NCBI GenBank assembly: GCA_902834055.1 | Contig: CADFHB010000015.1 | Span: 1 to 19,481, forward strand | Length of the DNA: 19,481 nt | Direction: 5' to 3' | Source: Lactobacillaceae bacterium | Lineage (GTDB): Bacteria > Bacillota > Bacilli > Lactobacillales > Lactobacillaceae | Shown here: in pieces, positions 6,992 to 13,498 of the stretch | How the letters are laid out: each line of letters opens with the position of its first letter | Numbering within the stretch: position 1 is the first letter of the stretch | Program-made: the position numbers and the translations under genes | Notes under the pieces: model-generated | Database searches by the model: none | Told to the model about the DNA's origin: nothing | What the model saw: only the letters and a program-made list of their open reading frames with translations

Positions 6992-7922
6992 CTACTTTCC
7001 CCTCTTTGCTTAATTCTTGAAGTGCCGCCAACTGCTGTTTGATATCAGCCGCGGCGGTCTTAACGGCCATCTCTTCAACCGGGTATAACTTGAGCAGCAA
7101 CAGGTTCCCCACACCCTGGCGCCCAATTAGTGCCGGAAAACTTACGTAGATCGAATACTGCGGCTGGAAGATGGCCACCGGCAAGGCCAACTGCTCATCG
7201 GTAAAGATCGCCTGGATAATCCGCCGGGCCCAGGCAACCGCCGCACTAGCGTTGTAGCCCAGTCCCTTCAGGGTGTACCAACCACTGAGATCTGCCTGAA
7301 CCTTGAGCTGGCTCTCGTCCAGCCGGTGACCATTGATGGATTCACCGATCCCCTGGCCGTTAACCCGGACAGTGGACCAGGCAAAGCTCTGCCGGCCGTT
7401 ATGCTGGCCGTAGACAAAGCCGGTCACATTGGCGGCGGACAAGTGGGCCGCGTGGGCCACTGCCCGCCGCATCCGGGCAGTATCGACCACCGTTCCTAGG
7501 CCAATCACCTGCTTGGGTGGCAGGAGTAGTTCCTGCTGGAGGAAGGCGGTGATGGCCTCGTTCGGGTCGGTCAGGTTGAGGACGATTCCCTGAAAGCCGC
7601 TGGCCTTGATTTGCGGGGCGATTTCTCTTACTGCCTGGCCGCTGGTGGTGAGTTCGGCCATCGGCTGTTCCTTAGCCAAGGCACTCTTGCCGACCGCCAC
7701 GACAATGACTTGGGCCCCACCAAGCGCCGCATAGTCCTGGATGGTGATTTTTAGGTGGTGGGCGCTGGCCGTGGCCGCGTCCGCCAGGTCAGTTTGTACT
7801 GCTAAGGCGCGGTCGTCATCCTGGTCGATCAGGACCAACTCGTCCGCTTCGCCAGTGACCGCCAGTTCATTTGCCAGGAGGCGCCCCACGTGGCCTAATC
7901 CAATAATTCCAATTTTTCTCAT
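6981..7922 (-). CDS. divergent L-2-hydroxyisocaproate/lactate dehydrogenase-like protein
   Basis: 313 residues of the LDH/MDH superfamily, closest to L-2-hydroxyisocaproate dehydrogenases, which reduce branched 2-oxoacids with NADH. GLGHVG at 8-13 is the nucleotide loop, VDTARMRR keeps the Asp and Arg of the active site, and the catalytic His remains (GQHN for GEHG). Against remembered HicDH sequences the mobile loop is about four residues shorter and has no Arg where NPTGDRFAEL is expected (here EQPMAEL). The SNPVD motif reads TDPNE, so the conserved Asn is Asp. Substrate binding must differ, or the enzyme may be inactive on simple 2-oxoacids. The ATG at 7922 follows GAGGTG. The gene overlaps the LOG-family gene, with which it forms an operon. 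Confidence 0.85.
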   Translation of the reverse strand: MRKIGIIGLGHVGRLLANELAVTGEADELVLIDQDDDRALAVQTDLADAATASAHHLKITIQDYAALGGAQVIVVAVGKSALAKEQPMAELTTSGQAVREIAPQIKASGFQGIVLNLTDPNEAITAFLQQELLLPPKQVIGLGTVVDTARMRRAVAHAAHLSAANVTGFVYGQHNGRQSFAWSTVRVNGQGIGESINGHRLDESQLKVQADLSGWYTLKGLGYNASAAVAWARRIIQAIFTDEQLALPVAIFQPQYSIYVSFPALIGRQGVGNLLLLKLYPVEEMAVKTAAADIKQQLAALQELSKEGKVDDN

Positions 7923-7948
7923 GCCTGCACCTCGCTAATTACAAAGGA

Positions 7949-7990
7949 GAGGCTGACGCTGTCTGCGCCAACCTCCGCTTATTATTTTAG
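7949..7990. terminator. hairpin between gshA and the HicDH-like gene
   Basis: GAGGCTGACGC (7949-7959) pairs with GCGCCAACCTC (7965-7975) with two mismatches around a 5-base loop. It sits 20 bases beyond the gshA stop codon. The minus-strand tail is TTTGTAATT, the plus-strand tail TTATTATTTT. It probably ends gshA transcription before the downstream co-oriented gene. Confidence 0.6.
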
Positions 7991-7995
7991 GATAT

Positions 7996-9531
7996 TTATT
8001 CTTGTGGTTCCTGCAACTTCTGAGCTTCGGGGAAGGCGTTCAAGACAAATTCCCGTGGGCCCTTACTAAAGTCGAGGGGTTCTTCTGCCTGGTACATTTC
8101 CTTATGGCCCCCCACATAGAGGGTGACCATATCTGGCTGTAATTCAAAATGAACCCCCAGCTCGATTGCTGCCCGCAACAGGCGCTGGACGTCATCCGAG
8201 TAGTCCTTGCTGATGGCCTGGAGCGGGTGCTGGTAGTTGATATTGTTAGTGTACCGGTCGTTCGCAATCTTCAAGCCGAATGACAGGAGGTTCCCATTTT
8301 CAATCCGGTCAGCCAATTGACCACTGATGGTCAGGGCCGGGTCTTCCACCCGCCGCTTAGCAAAGGTCAACGCTAGCTTGTACTCCCGCGGAGCGTTGAA
8401 CTCTTCCACGAAGGCCTGGAGCTCGTCAATCAGCTTGTTGGCAGCGTCCTTCATCCAGTCGGTCTCATCCGTCGGCTTCTGCAGGGCGACCTCGTTATTC
8501 AGTTCACGCGCCTTTGCCAGACGGGTCGTCAAGTCATCCGGAAGGGGTGAGACGATGGCGTCTAACAAGAGGAGCTCCAAGAAGTTCAGGGTATCATCAC
8601 TGATTCCTGTCCGGGAGAGCGGGTCAAGGTCGAAGTTTCGGAATTCGAGGTAGTCAATGCCGGCAGCCATTGCCCCCCGCAGGTCCCGCATGTCCTGGTC
8701 GTGGTGACGAAGGCGGACGGGCCCGAAGAATTCCTTGAGGCTGTAGAAGGTTCCGTTGTCGACGTACTCCTGCAGCTGGTCAACGTGCTCTTCGAGAGAG
8801 TTGTAGGTAATCCGTTCACTGGCCTTGTTATCGTCCCCGTACTCACTGGCCCGAATGCTCCGGACCGGGAGTTCGATATTGTCCGGGAAGCTCTGCGGCA
8901 TGTTCTCGGCAACTGGGCTGGCCCCGTACAGGTAGGTGAACAGCCATTGGTAGAGGTAGTAGGCCTGGGCGAGCTTGAAGTAGAGGTGGTTGCGGAAGGC
9001 AACCTCATTATCGTACTCGTCAGTGTAGAAACGCTGGTAGAGCGTTGATACGAGGTCACTATCCAAGCCAAAGTTGATGTGGACATCACCCATGATTTCC
9101 TTGGCAACCCCATATTTATTTCCCAGGTAATCATGGTCGGCCTGGGCCCACGGCTTGGAGTAGGCGTCCTTCAGGTAGTCCATGTCGTGTTGGTAGACCG
9201 GCGCGGGGGCCATGCTAAGTGGCCACAGGCGCTCATCGCTGTGAAGCTGCTCAATCATAATCTGTTCCAGCATCTTCAAGTGAGTAACCGCATGGCGGCT
9301 CCCCACTACCGGTGGTGTCTCAAAGTCAATCATGTCATCGGTAAATCCTGAATTCAGGTAAATGTTGTATTGACGTGACCGCAGATTAGCCGGATATGGG
9401 TACCGACTGGCCCGGCCGTTCGTCAACACACGATGCTTTTTAGCTTCTAAGCCGAACTGGCAGGCAAACATTTTGGCGTTCAGTTCGGGCTCTTTCAAAG
9501 CTGACTTGATTTGGTCATATTTATCAGCCAT
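7996..9531 (-). CDS. gshA: glutamate-cysteine ligase (gamma-glutamylcysteine synthetase)
   Basis: Joins L-glutamate and L-cysteine with ATP, the first step of glutathione synthesis; the product may itself serve as a thiol buffer. The 511-residue length fits a monofunctional enzyme rather than the ~750-residue GshAB fusion. Landmarks are FGLEAKKHRV near 26-35, WPLSMAPAPV at 103-112, GNKYGVAKEIMGDVHINFGL at 138-157 with the metal-binding region, SIRASEYGD at 225-233, and YLEFRNFDLDP at 294-304, which matches the ELRxxDxxP signature. The ATG at 9531 follows GGGAGG. No gshB lies nearby, so either it is elsewhere or gamma-glutamylcysteine is the end product. The gene is monocistronic between non-coding gaps. 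Confidence 0.9.
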   Translation of the reverse strand: MADKYDQIKSALKEPELNAKMFACQFGLEAKKHRVLTNGRASRYPYPANLRSRQYNIYLNSGFTDDMIDFETPPVVGSRHAVTHLKMLEQIMIEQLHSDERLWPLSMAPAPVYQHDMDYLKDAYSKPWAQADHDYLGNKYGVAKEIMGDVHINFGLDSDLVSTLYQRFYTDEYDNEVAFRNHLYFKLAQAYYLYQWLFTYLYGASPVAENMPQSFPDNIELPVRSIRASEYGDDNKASERITYNSLEEHVDQLQEYVDNGTFYSLKEFFGPVRLRHHDQDMRDLRGAMAAGIDYLEFRNFDLDPLSRTGISDDTLNFLELLLLDAIVSPLPDDLTTRLAKARELNNEVALQKPTDETDWMKDAANKLIDELQAFVEEFNAPREYKLALTFAKRRVEDPALTISGQLADRIENGNLLSFGLKIANDRYTNNINYQHPLQAISKDYSDDVQRLLRAAIELGVHFELQPDMVTLYVGGHKEMYQAEEPLDFSKGPREFVLNAFPEAQKLQEPQE

Positions 9532-9669
9532 CTAGCATCCTCCCAATCATAATATATCATTCTCACTCTAACACTTTTGGAACATAATGGGCAATCTTTT
9601 TAGAAACAATGTCAATAAATTGTCTTACTAGGTGCCGGTATTAGTCGTTAAAAGTGCCTGCAGAAGATC

Positions 9670-10149
9670 CTACAAGTCCAGAATTTGCACGGGGTTGCCC
9701 CACTCCTTGACGAGGTTAAGGAGGCGGTCGACGGGAATGATTACCGTTTTAGTGTTGTCGTTGGGGTGACAACCAAGCGGTAGATTCGACTCGAGAAGCT
9801 GCCGCGCAACGACCAAGGTAACCTGGTGGTCGCGGTCGTTGATAAGATTAAAAGGAGATACAGCCCCGGGGGCGATGGCAAGGATTTTTTTCAACTCATC
9901 TGGGCGCGCAAAAGAGAGTCGCGATGTGTCCAACTGCTTTTTCAACTGACGCATGTTCAAGCGTTGGCTATCAGGAAGCATAATAAGAAAGAAGCCCTGC
10001 CGGCTGTGCAGAAAGAGGTTTTTGGCGCGTGCAAAGGTGTAGCCGTTGACATATTGGTCAGCTTCCGCGGCTGTGTAGACCGGGGGATGGTTAATCAATT
10101 GGTAAGGAATCTGTCGTTCTTTCAATAATATTAGGATTTGATTAGTCAT
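9670..10149 (-). CDS. ProXp/YbaK-type aminoacyl-tRNA deacylase (prolyl-tRNA synthetase associated domain)
   Basis: 159 residues, a complete single-domain trans-editing protein of the PrdX/ProXp group. Such proteins hydrolyse mischarged tRNA (typically Ala- or Cys-tRNA-Pro) in the cytosol. Visible family features are HPPVYTAAEA at 21-30, the conserved Lys43 in RAKNLFL, the LKKQL segment, PGAVSPFNLIND at 94-105 and GCHPNDNTKT at 126-135. The ATG at 10149 is preceded by a perfect AGGAGG eight bases away and gives the normal family N-terminus. The frame is, however, open without a stop for another 143 codons upstream, so a longer fusion product is possible. The exact tRNA specificity cannot be assigned. 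Confidence 0.85.
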   Translation of the reverse strand: MTNQILILLKERQIPYQLINHPPVYTAAEADQYVNGYTFARAKNLFLHSRQGFFLIMLPDSQRLNMRQLKKQLDTSRLSFARPDELKKILAIAPGAVSPFNLINDRDHQVTLVVARQLLESNLPLGCHPNDNTKTVIIPVDRLLNLVKEWGNPVQILDL

Positions 10150-10578
10150 TGCTGGAACCTCCTGATTATTTCCCGGGAAATATGTGACGACTGCTGGTAG
10201 ATGGACCGCGCGTACAAAGCTTTGGGCTGCGGGAGTTGGGTTGTTTGCAGCCTGCTGGATAAGGTAGCGGACACGGGACGTAGCAAGCCAATGGTCACCG
10301 ACAAGGGTTTGGGCCCTTCTGGGAGCAGCATCTTTGCCGTAGCCCTTTCCGGGATGGATCCGGTCGAGTTGCCAGCTTGGATAGGTGATGATTTGAGCGG
10401 TGGGGACCCGACTATGCCAGCGGGCTTCGTAATGCCAGCCGGCCACTACCCAGGTGTATTTGACCTGGACGTAGCCATTTTTGGCTTGGCGCTGGGCGGT
10501 AGCATGGCACGGGATTGGCCACGGAGCCAGCTTGCGGGAACTAGATGCCGCGCCAAAAGCATTTTCGAATGTCGACAT
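10150..10578 (-). CDS. uncharacterised ORF in frame with, and lacking a stop before, the ProXp gene
   Basis: 143 codons with coding-like composition: YVQVKYTWVVAGWHYEARWH, YPSWQLDRIHPGKGYG and QTLVGDHWL occur in order. They suggest a small basic Trp-rich domain of a kind I recall only vaguely from lactobacilli, so I name no function. The first in-frame starts are ATG 10587 and ATG 10578, inside the end of the MGMT-family gene, and neither has a ribosome binding site. There is no stop codon before the ProXp ATG, and the ProXp AGGAGG lies within this ORF. It may be a gene that lost its stop, a truncated gene fused at both ends, or a true N-terminal domain. The opposite-strand frame looks less protein-like. 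Confidence 0.4.
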
Positions 10579-10852
10579 GGGTCGCATCTTTGAACGGCAC
10601 CCCCTCCGCTTCTAGCATGGGCCGCTGGTCAATCCAGCCAGGCGCCAACCGACCGTTTGCCGTGACTACCCGGTGGCAGGGATGCTTACCGCACCCGCCA
10701 AATTTACCCAGTGCCTTACCAACGAGGCGGGCGTTACGCGGGCGGCAAATCATGCGGGCAATCTGGCCATAGGTCGTGACTCGCCCGTACGGGATTAGAT
10801 CTACTATGTTTAGGACGTCTTGGGTAAATTGCTTGTCTAATTTGATTGCCAT
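10541..10852 (-). CDS. MGMT family protein (methylated-DNA-cysteine methyltransferase-like)
   Basis: 103 residues comprising only the C-terminal active-site domain of O6-alkylguanine-DNA alkyltransferases. IPYGRVTTYGQIARMI forms the helix-turn-helix with the arginine finger region (RNARLVGKAL). PCHRVV near residue 58 carries the acceptor Cys. It therefore differs from alkyltransferase-like ATL proteins, which have Trp there, although its length matches theirs. Expected role is repair or recognition of O6-alkylguanine. The ATG at 10852 follows AAAGGAGG. The end (VDIRKCFWRGI) is a normal family C-terminus, so the overlap with the next ORF is not due to truncation of this gene. It is the last GC-rich gene before the AT-rich region. 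Confidence 0.88.
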   Translation of the reverse strand: MAIKLDKQFTQDVLNIVDLIPYGRVTTYGQIARMICRPRNARLVGKALGKFGGCGKHPCHRVVTANGRLAPGWIDQRPMLEAEGVPFKDATHVDIRKCFWRGI

Positions 10853-10919
10853 GGGGCGCCTCCTTTCTCTGCTATTTTAATAAAAAATTAGATATAGCAT
10901 AGATACTTTAAGGAGTTAC

Positions 10920-11120
10920 TTATTTGATAAAAAACACTTTTAAGAAAAAAGTTGTTACCTTTATAAAAGTGATAAAGCAAAGCAATATAAATAAGGCAAA
11001 CCACAACTTTAGCTCTTCAAATACAAAGTAAATAACCGCCGTAGCAGTTATAAATAAAACTAACGCTACAGCGGGAATGAAAAATTTGCTTCTATAGAAT
11101 GCAGTAACTTTTTCTTTCAA
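10920..11120 (-). CDS. small two-helix membrane protein of unknown function
   Basis: 66 residues with two hydrophobic helices (about 16-35 and 39-60), a basic N-terminus and a Lys-containing C-terminus. I do not recognise a family. An ATG at 11150 would add ten residues, but it has no ribosome binding site. The TTG at 11120 has GAGGAG at 11130-11135 with nine bases between, so the TTG start is preferred. A TACAAT at 11161-11166 may be its -10 box, and the palindromic repeat at 11188-11204 would then overlap the -35 position. Base composition is much more AT-rich than the MGMT gene next to it. Confidence 0.6.
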   Translation of the reverse strand: MKEKVTAFYRSKFFIPAVALVLFITATAVIYFVFEELKLWFALFILLCFITFIKVTTFFLKVFFIK

Positions 11121-11181
11121 GAATTGTCTCTCCTCACAACTACTCTTCATTAAATTGAAAATTGTACTTTATCATGCATCA

Positions 11182-11271
11182 ATAATTCCCCCATATATAT
11201 GGGGATTATGAAATATTAAAGAATCAATCGAAGTAGTATTAGGGATTCCCCCCATACACATGGGGATTAAC
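11182..11271. CRISPR. two palindromic 29-base repeats 61 bp apart: possible type I-E CRISPR relic
   Basis: Repeat copies at 11182-11210 and 11243-11271 both read ATTCCCCC(C)ATAnAnATGGGGATTA. The GGGG ends are exactly 61 bases apart, leaving 32 bases (11211-11242) between. Repeat length, period and the CCCC...GGGG stem match type I-E arrays, and the minus strand recalls lactobacillus I-E repeats with TCCCCA...TGGGGG. No third copy exists at plus or minus 61 bases and no cas gene is in the window, so this would be a relic or solo array. The alternative is a pair of operator palindromes, since the first copy lies where the -35 box of the small membrane protein gene is expected. Confidence 0.4.
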
Positions 11272-11533
11272 TTAAAGGTCCTTATTAATGCACCACTTTT
11301 CTCCAAAGATCTCTTTCATTTAGTTTATCATACTACTATAAATCGATATCAAGTAAAATCCATCATTAATAGTATTCTCTAAACCTTTTCGAAAGATTAA
11401 ATCAAGAACTGATTAAATATCCCTATTTCCCCGATAATAATTGGATACTTACTCTGCCATCAGCTTTTGCCTAGCTATATTGGGGCACGCATGGTCTACG
11501 ACGATTAATAATAACAAGCAGTGGTAAAATTCT
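11272..11533. other. AT-rich intergenic stretch without recognisable features
   Basis: Between the repeat pair and the AbrB-like gene I see no ORF, hairpin with a T-tract or promoter that I would defend. A minus-strand frame just after the AbrB stop codon reads VVDHACPNIARQKLMAE and then a stop, which might be a residue of a lost downstream gene, but it is too short to call. Confidence 0.3.
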
Positions 11534-11797
11534 TCATATAGCAATGAGTCCTAACCGTCGATATCTGGTCCCCCACTCAATTTCTGACGTATCAACGCTT
11601 CCATAAACTACTTGTTGCCTTTTAACAATATCCCACAAATTATAATTAGCGTTTTTAACCGTTACGTTCCCGCTAATACCAACGGTCCATTCAATAGAAT
11701 CACCTGAGTTAACCTTAAGGACTTCACGAATGCTTCGTGGTACAGTTACCTGGTTTTTACTGGTAATCTTTGATACCACTTTGACTAGTGGCCCCAT
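11534..11797 (-). CDS. AbrB/MazE/SpoVT-type DNA-binding protein (orphan)
   Basis: 87 residues. The N-terminal half is a swapped-hairpin AbrB domain (VSKITSKNQVTVPRSIREVL followed by KVNSGDSIEW), as in antitoxins MazE and PrlF and in regulators such as SpoVT. The C-terminal half is unlike known toxin-binding tails that I can name. A GTG at 11809 is in frame but lies within the ribosome binding site. The ATG at 11797, 11 bases after AAGGAG, is the better start. No toxin gene is found on either side, so it is either an orphan antitoxin or a small regulator. Confidence in the domain is high, in the role low. Confidence 0.85.
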   Translation of the reverse strand: MGPLVKVVSKITSKNQVTVPRSIREVLKVNSGDSIEWTVGISGNVTVKNANYNLWDIVKRQQVVYGSVDTSEIEWGTRYRRLGLIAI

Positions 11798-11849
11798 ATC
11801 TAAACTCACTCCTTACTCAAATTTCATTATTCCGTTAAATTAGCAATAT

Positions 11850-11877
11850 ATTTTACACAAGGTTTCGATATCCACAA
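11850..11877 (-). promoter_or_regulatory. promoter of the AbrB-like gene
   Basis: Minus strand: -35 TTGTGG (11872-11877), 16-base spacer, -10 TAAAAT (11850-11855). It lies about 50 bases upstream of the ATG. Confidence 0.4.
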
Positions 11878-11999
11878 CATCATTATAATAGTTTTTTACC
11901 TACTTCCATTGCATTCAACTTACCAAGTCAGATAAGGATAATGGTTGCTCATAAAATTTCATGCGTCATTAAGCCACTACTGCTTGGAGCATGAATCAA

Positions 12000-12251
12000 T
12001 CATACTTGTTTCTTATTGTTTTCCTTTGAACATCTATAATACTGAAAATCAGGTCGTGATCCGTTATCTCTTTGATCTTTATAGAGTTACTCCCAACGTG
12101 AAATAGTACTTTTATTAATTGAGTTTTTATAGTAATTTTTTAGCACTAGAATGACATGATTTTCTGCACTATTCTTTGCATTCCTGGTTTTAGAAAATGT
12201 CTTCCAAACAGATAATGATTTTTTTATTTCATCTGTCTGCTTAGATGACAT
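12000..12251 (-). pseudogene. small decayed ORF with one internal stop
   Basis: An ATG at 12251 opens MSSKQTDEIKKSLSVWKTF and runs 54 codons to SINKSTISRWE, then TAA (12087-12089). The same frame continues with LYKDQRDNGSRPDFQYYR to a TGA at 12000. The STISRWE segment resembles a helix-turn-helix recognition region of Xre-like or transposase N-terminal proteins, and continuation in frame past the stop suggests a nonsense mutation. No strong ribosome binding site precedes the ATG. It could also be a genuine 54-residue peptide. The rest of the gap 11878-12427 shows nothing else apart from the hairpin near 12380. Confidence 0.3.
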
Positions 12252-12353
12252 TATAGTCCCGCCGTTTTCCTACATTTTAATTCCGCCCTGTGTATCTCGC
12301 AAAAACGTTAAAAATCAATTTGGTTATTAACACTGAAATATACGGAGTACAGT

Positions 12354-12407
12354 AATAACCTACTCAAGTAATACCAAGGGGTGTAAGTATTACCTGGGTA
12401 GGTTATT
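12354..12407. terminator. long hairpin downstream of the amidase operon
   Basis: 21-base arms at 12354-12374 and 12387-12407 pair with two imperfect positions around a 12-base loop. It lies 20 bases beyond the stop codon of the last gene of the LacI-regulated operon. There is no clear U-tract, so it may act as a 3' stabilising structure or weak terminator. Confidence 0.6.
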
Positions 12408-12427
12408 CATTTATAACTAGGTTTTAT

Positions 12428-13483
12428 TTAGAGAGTATTTTCACCCTCTTTCCAATTATCTTTGGCGACAAAGGGAGTCGTGTCTTGGGGAGCAATAAAT
12501 GAGAAGAAATTAAGTTGATTCTCCCAGTCCGCAGAATTGCCCCAATCCATTTCCCGCAAGTTACGATTATCGTACGTAAAGGCCAGCAATCGTTTTTGCT
12601 TAATATCATAACCAGCGGTATATTGTGTCCAAGCATAGATGGTTTCACCATTATTATTAATTCTTAGAGAACCCTTAGGTGTATTTTCTGGAGTAAGGAG
12701 TTGGAAAATTTGATTAAGTGTTTCTCTATCATCCGTTGATGGTGAAAGCAATTTGGCAAATGCTGCGTGTAGGAAGCGTGATTCAGGTTTATAGTCAGCC
12801 GGAATGCCAACCATCCCACTGGTTACTTCTCCTAGTTCAATTGGTTTAATTGTCTCACTTAAGTCATAATCATAAGTTCGGTTAGTAGTACGTTCCAGCC
12901 ATAATTTAACGTTATTAATATGCCAATCAAACTTTGGCGCATTCGTAAATACACCTAATTTATTTTCATAAATCTGAAATCCGTTGGGAATTGACGGCTC
13001 AACCACAATCGAACGGCCAGTTTCATCAATGAATACACAGTGCTGCGGTACTGACATCCCCATCATTGGACCCGGATCGTTGGTCACACCAACATCTTGG
13101 TTCAACCGTTCTTTAATTTCATCGAGGCTACTGTAGTGGGTTAAAATCCAACTACAGATTTCTTCACCCCGAATTGGGATTTTACCACTCGCTTTGATTT
13201 CTTCTGTCGAAACGTATCGGTAAAAGTGATCAAAATAGAATGAACCACCACAAATTCCACTTTCGTTAATTCCATCCAATAGCACAGGAGATTTATGCAG
13301 ATCCTTGGCCCACATAATCCCCATTACTGCTTGACGGGTAACAAATGGTGAATACATCGATGAAAAGTGGTATCCTTTGGGAATTTTAACCCCCGAATAT
13401 TCAAAATGTTGTTCAAAATCTTGAGTTCGTCCCCAATAAGGATTACCCTGCTTACTAATCAATTCAATACCAGTACAAGCCAT
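12428..13483 (-). CDS. linear amide C-N hydrolase, choloylglycine hydrolase family (penicillin V acylase-like subgroup)
   Basis: Ntn hydrolase of 351 residues that cleaves an amide bond with an N-terminal Cys. Active-site positions are Cys3, Arg19 and Asp22 (WGRTQDF), Asn181 (FTNAPKFDWH) and Arg236 (ESRFLHAAF). Tyr83 in GGSFYF stands where bile-salt hydrolases have Asn82 and penicillin V acylases have Tyr82, so an acylase-like or other N-acyl amide substrate is more likely than a conjugated bile acid. The protein starts Met-Ala-Cys, so Ala as well as Met must be removed to free the nucleophile, unlike the usual Met-Cys. No signal peptide is present, which implies a cytosolic enzyme and an imported substrate. 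AAGGAGGTGG, overlapping the upstream transporter stop codon, precedes the ATG. It is the third gene of the LacI-regulated operon. Confidence 0.88.
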   Translation of the reverse strand: MACTGIELISKQGNPYWGRTQDFEQHFEYSGVKIPKGYHFSSMYSPFVTRQAVMGIMWAKDLHKSPVLLDGINESGICGGSFYFDHFYRYVSTEEIKASGKIPIRGEEICSWILTHYSSLDEIKERLNQDVGVTNDPGPMMGMSVPQHCVFIDETGRSIVVEPSIPNGFQIYENKLGVFTNAPKFDWHINNVKLWLERTTNRTYDYDLSETIKPIELGEVTSGMVGIPADYKPESRFLHAAFAKLLSPSTDDRETLNQIFQLLTPENTPKGSLRINNNGETIYAWTQYTAGYDIKQKRLLAFTYDNRNLREMDWGNSADWENQLNFFSFIAPQDTTPFVAKDNWKEGENTL

Positions 13484-13498
13484 TTTCCAGCCACCTCC

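Noticed and set aside
8586..9134. 182-codon minus-strand ORF inside gshA
   Set aside because: Ser/Thr/Arg-rich, out-of-frame shadow of gshA.
7996..9531. Bifunctional GshAB glutathione synthetase
   Set aside because: At 511 residues the C-terminal ATP-grasp domain of GshAB is absent.
10201..10593. 130-codon plus-strand ORF opposite the ORF upstream of ProXp
   Set aside because: Less protein-like than the minus-strand frame, and convergent into MGMT with no ribosome binding site.
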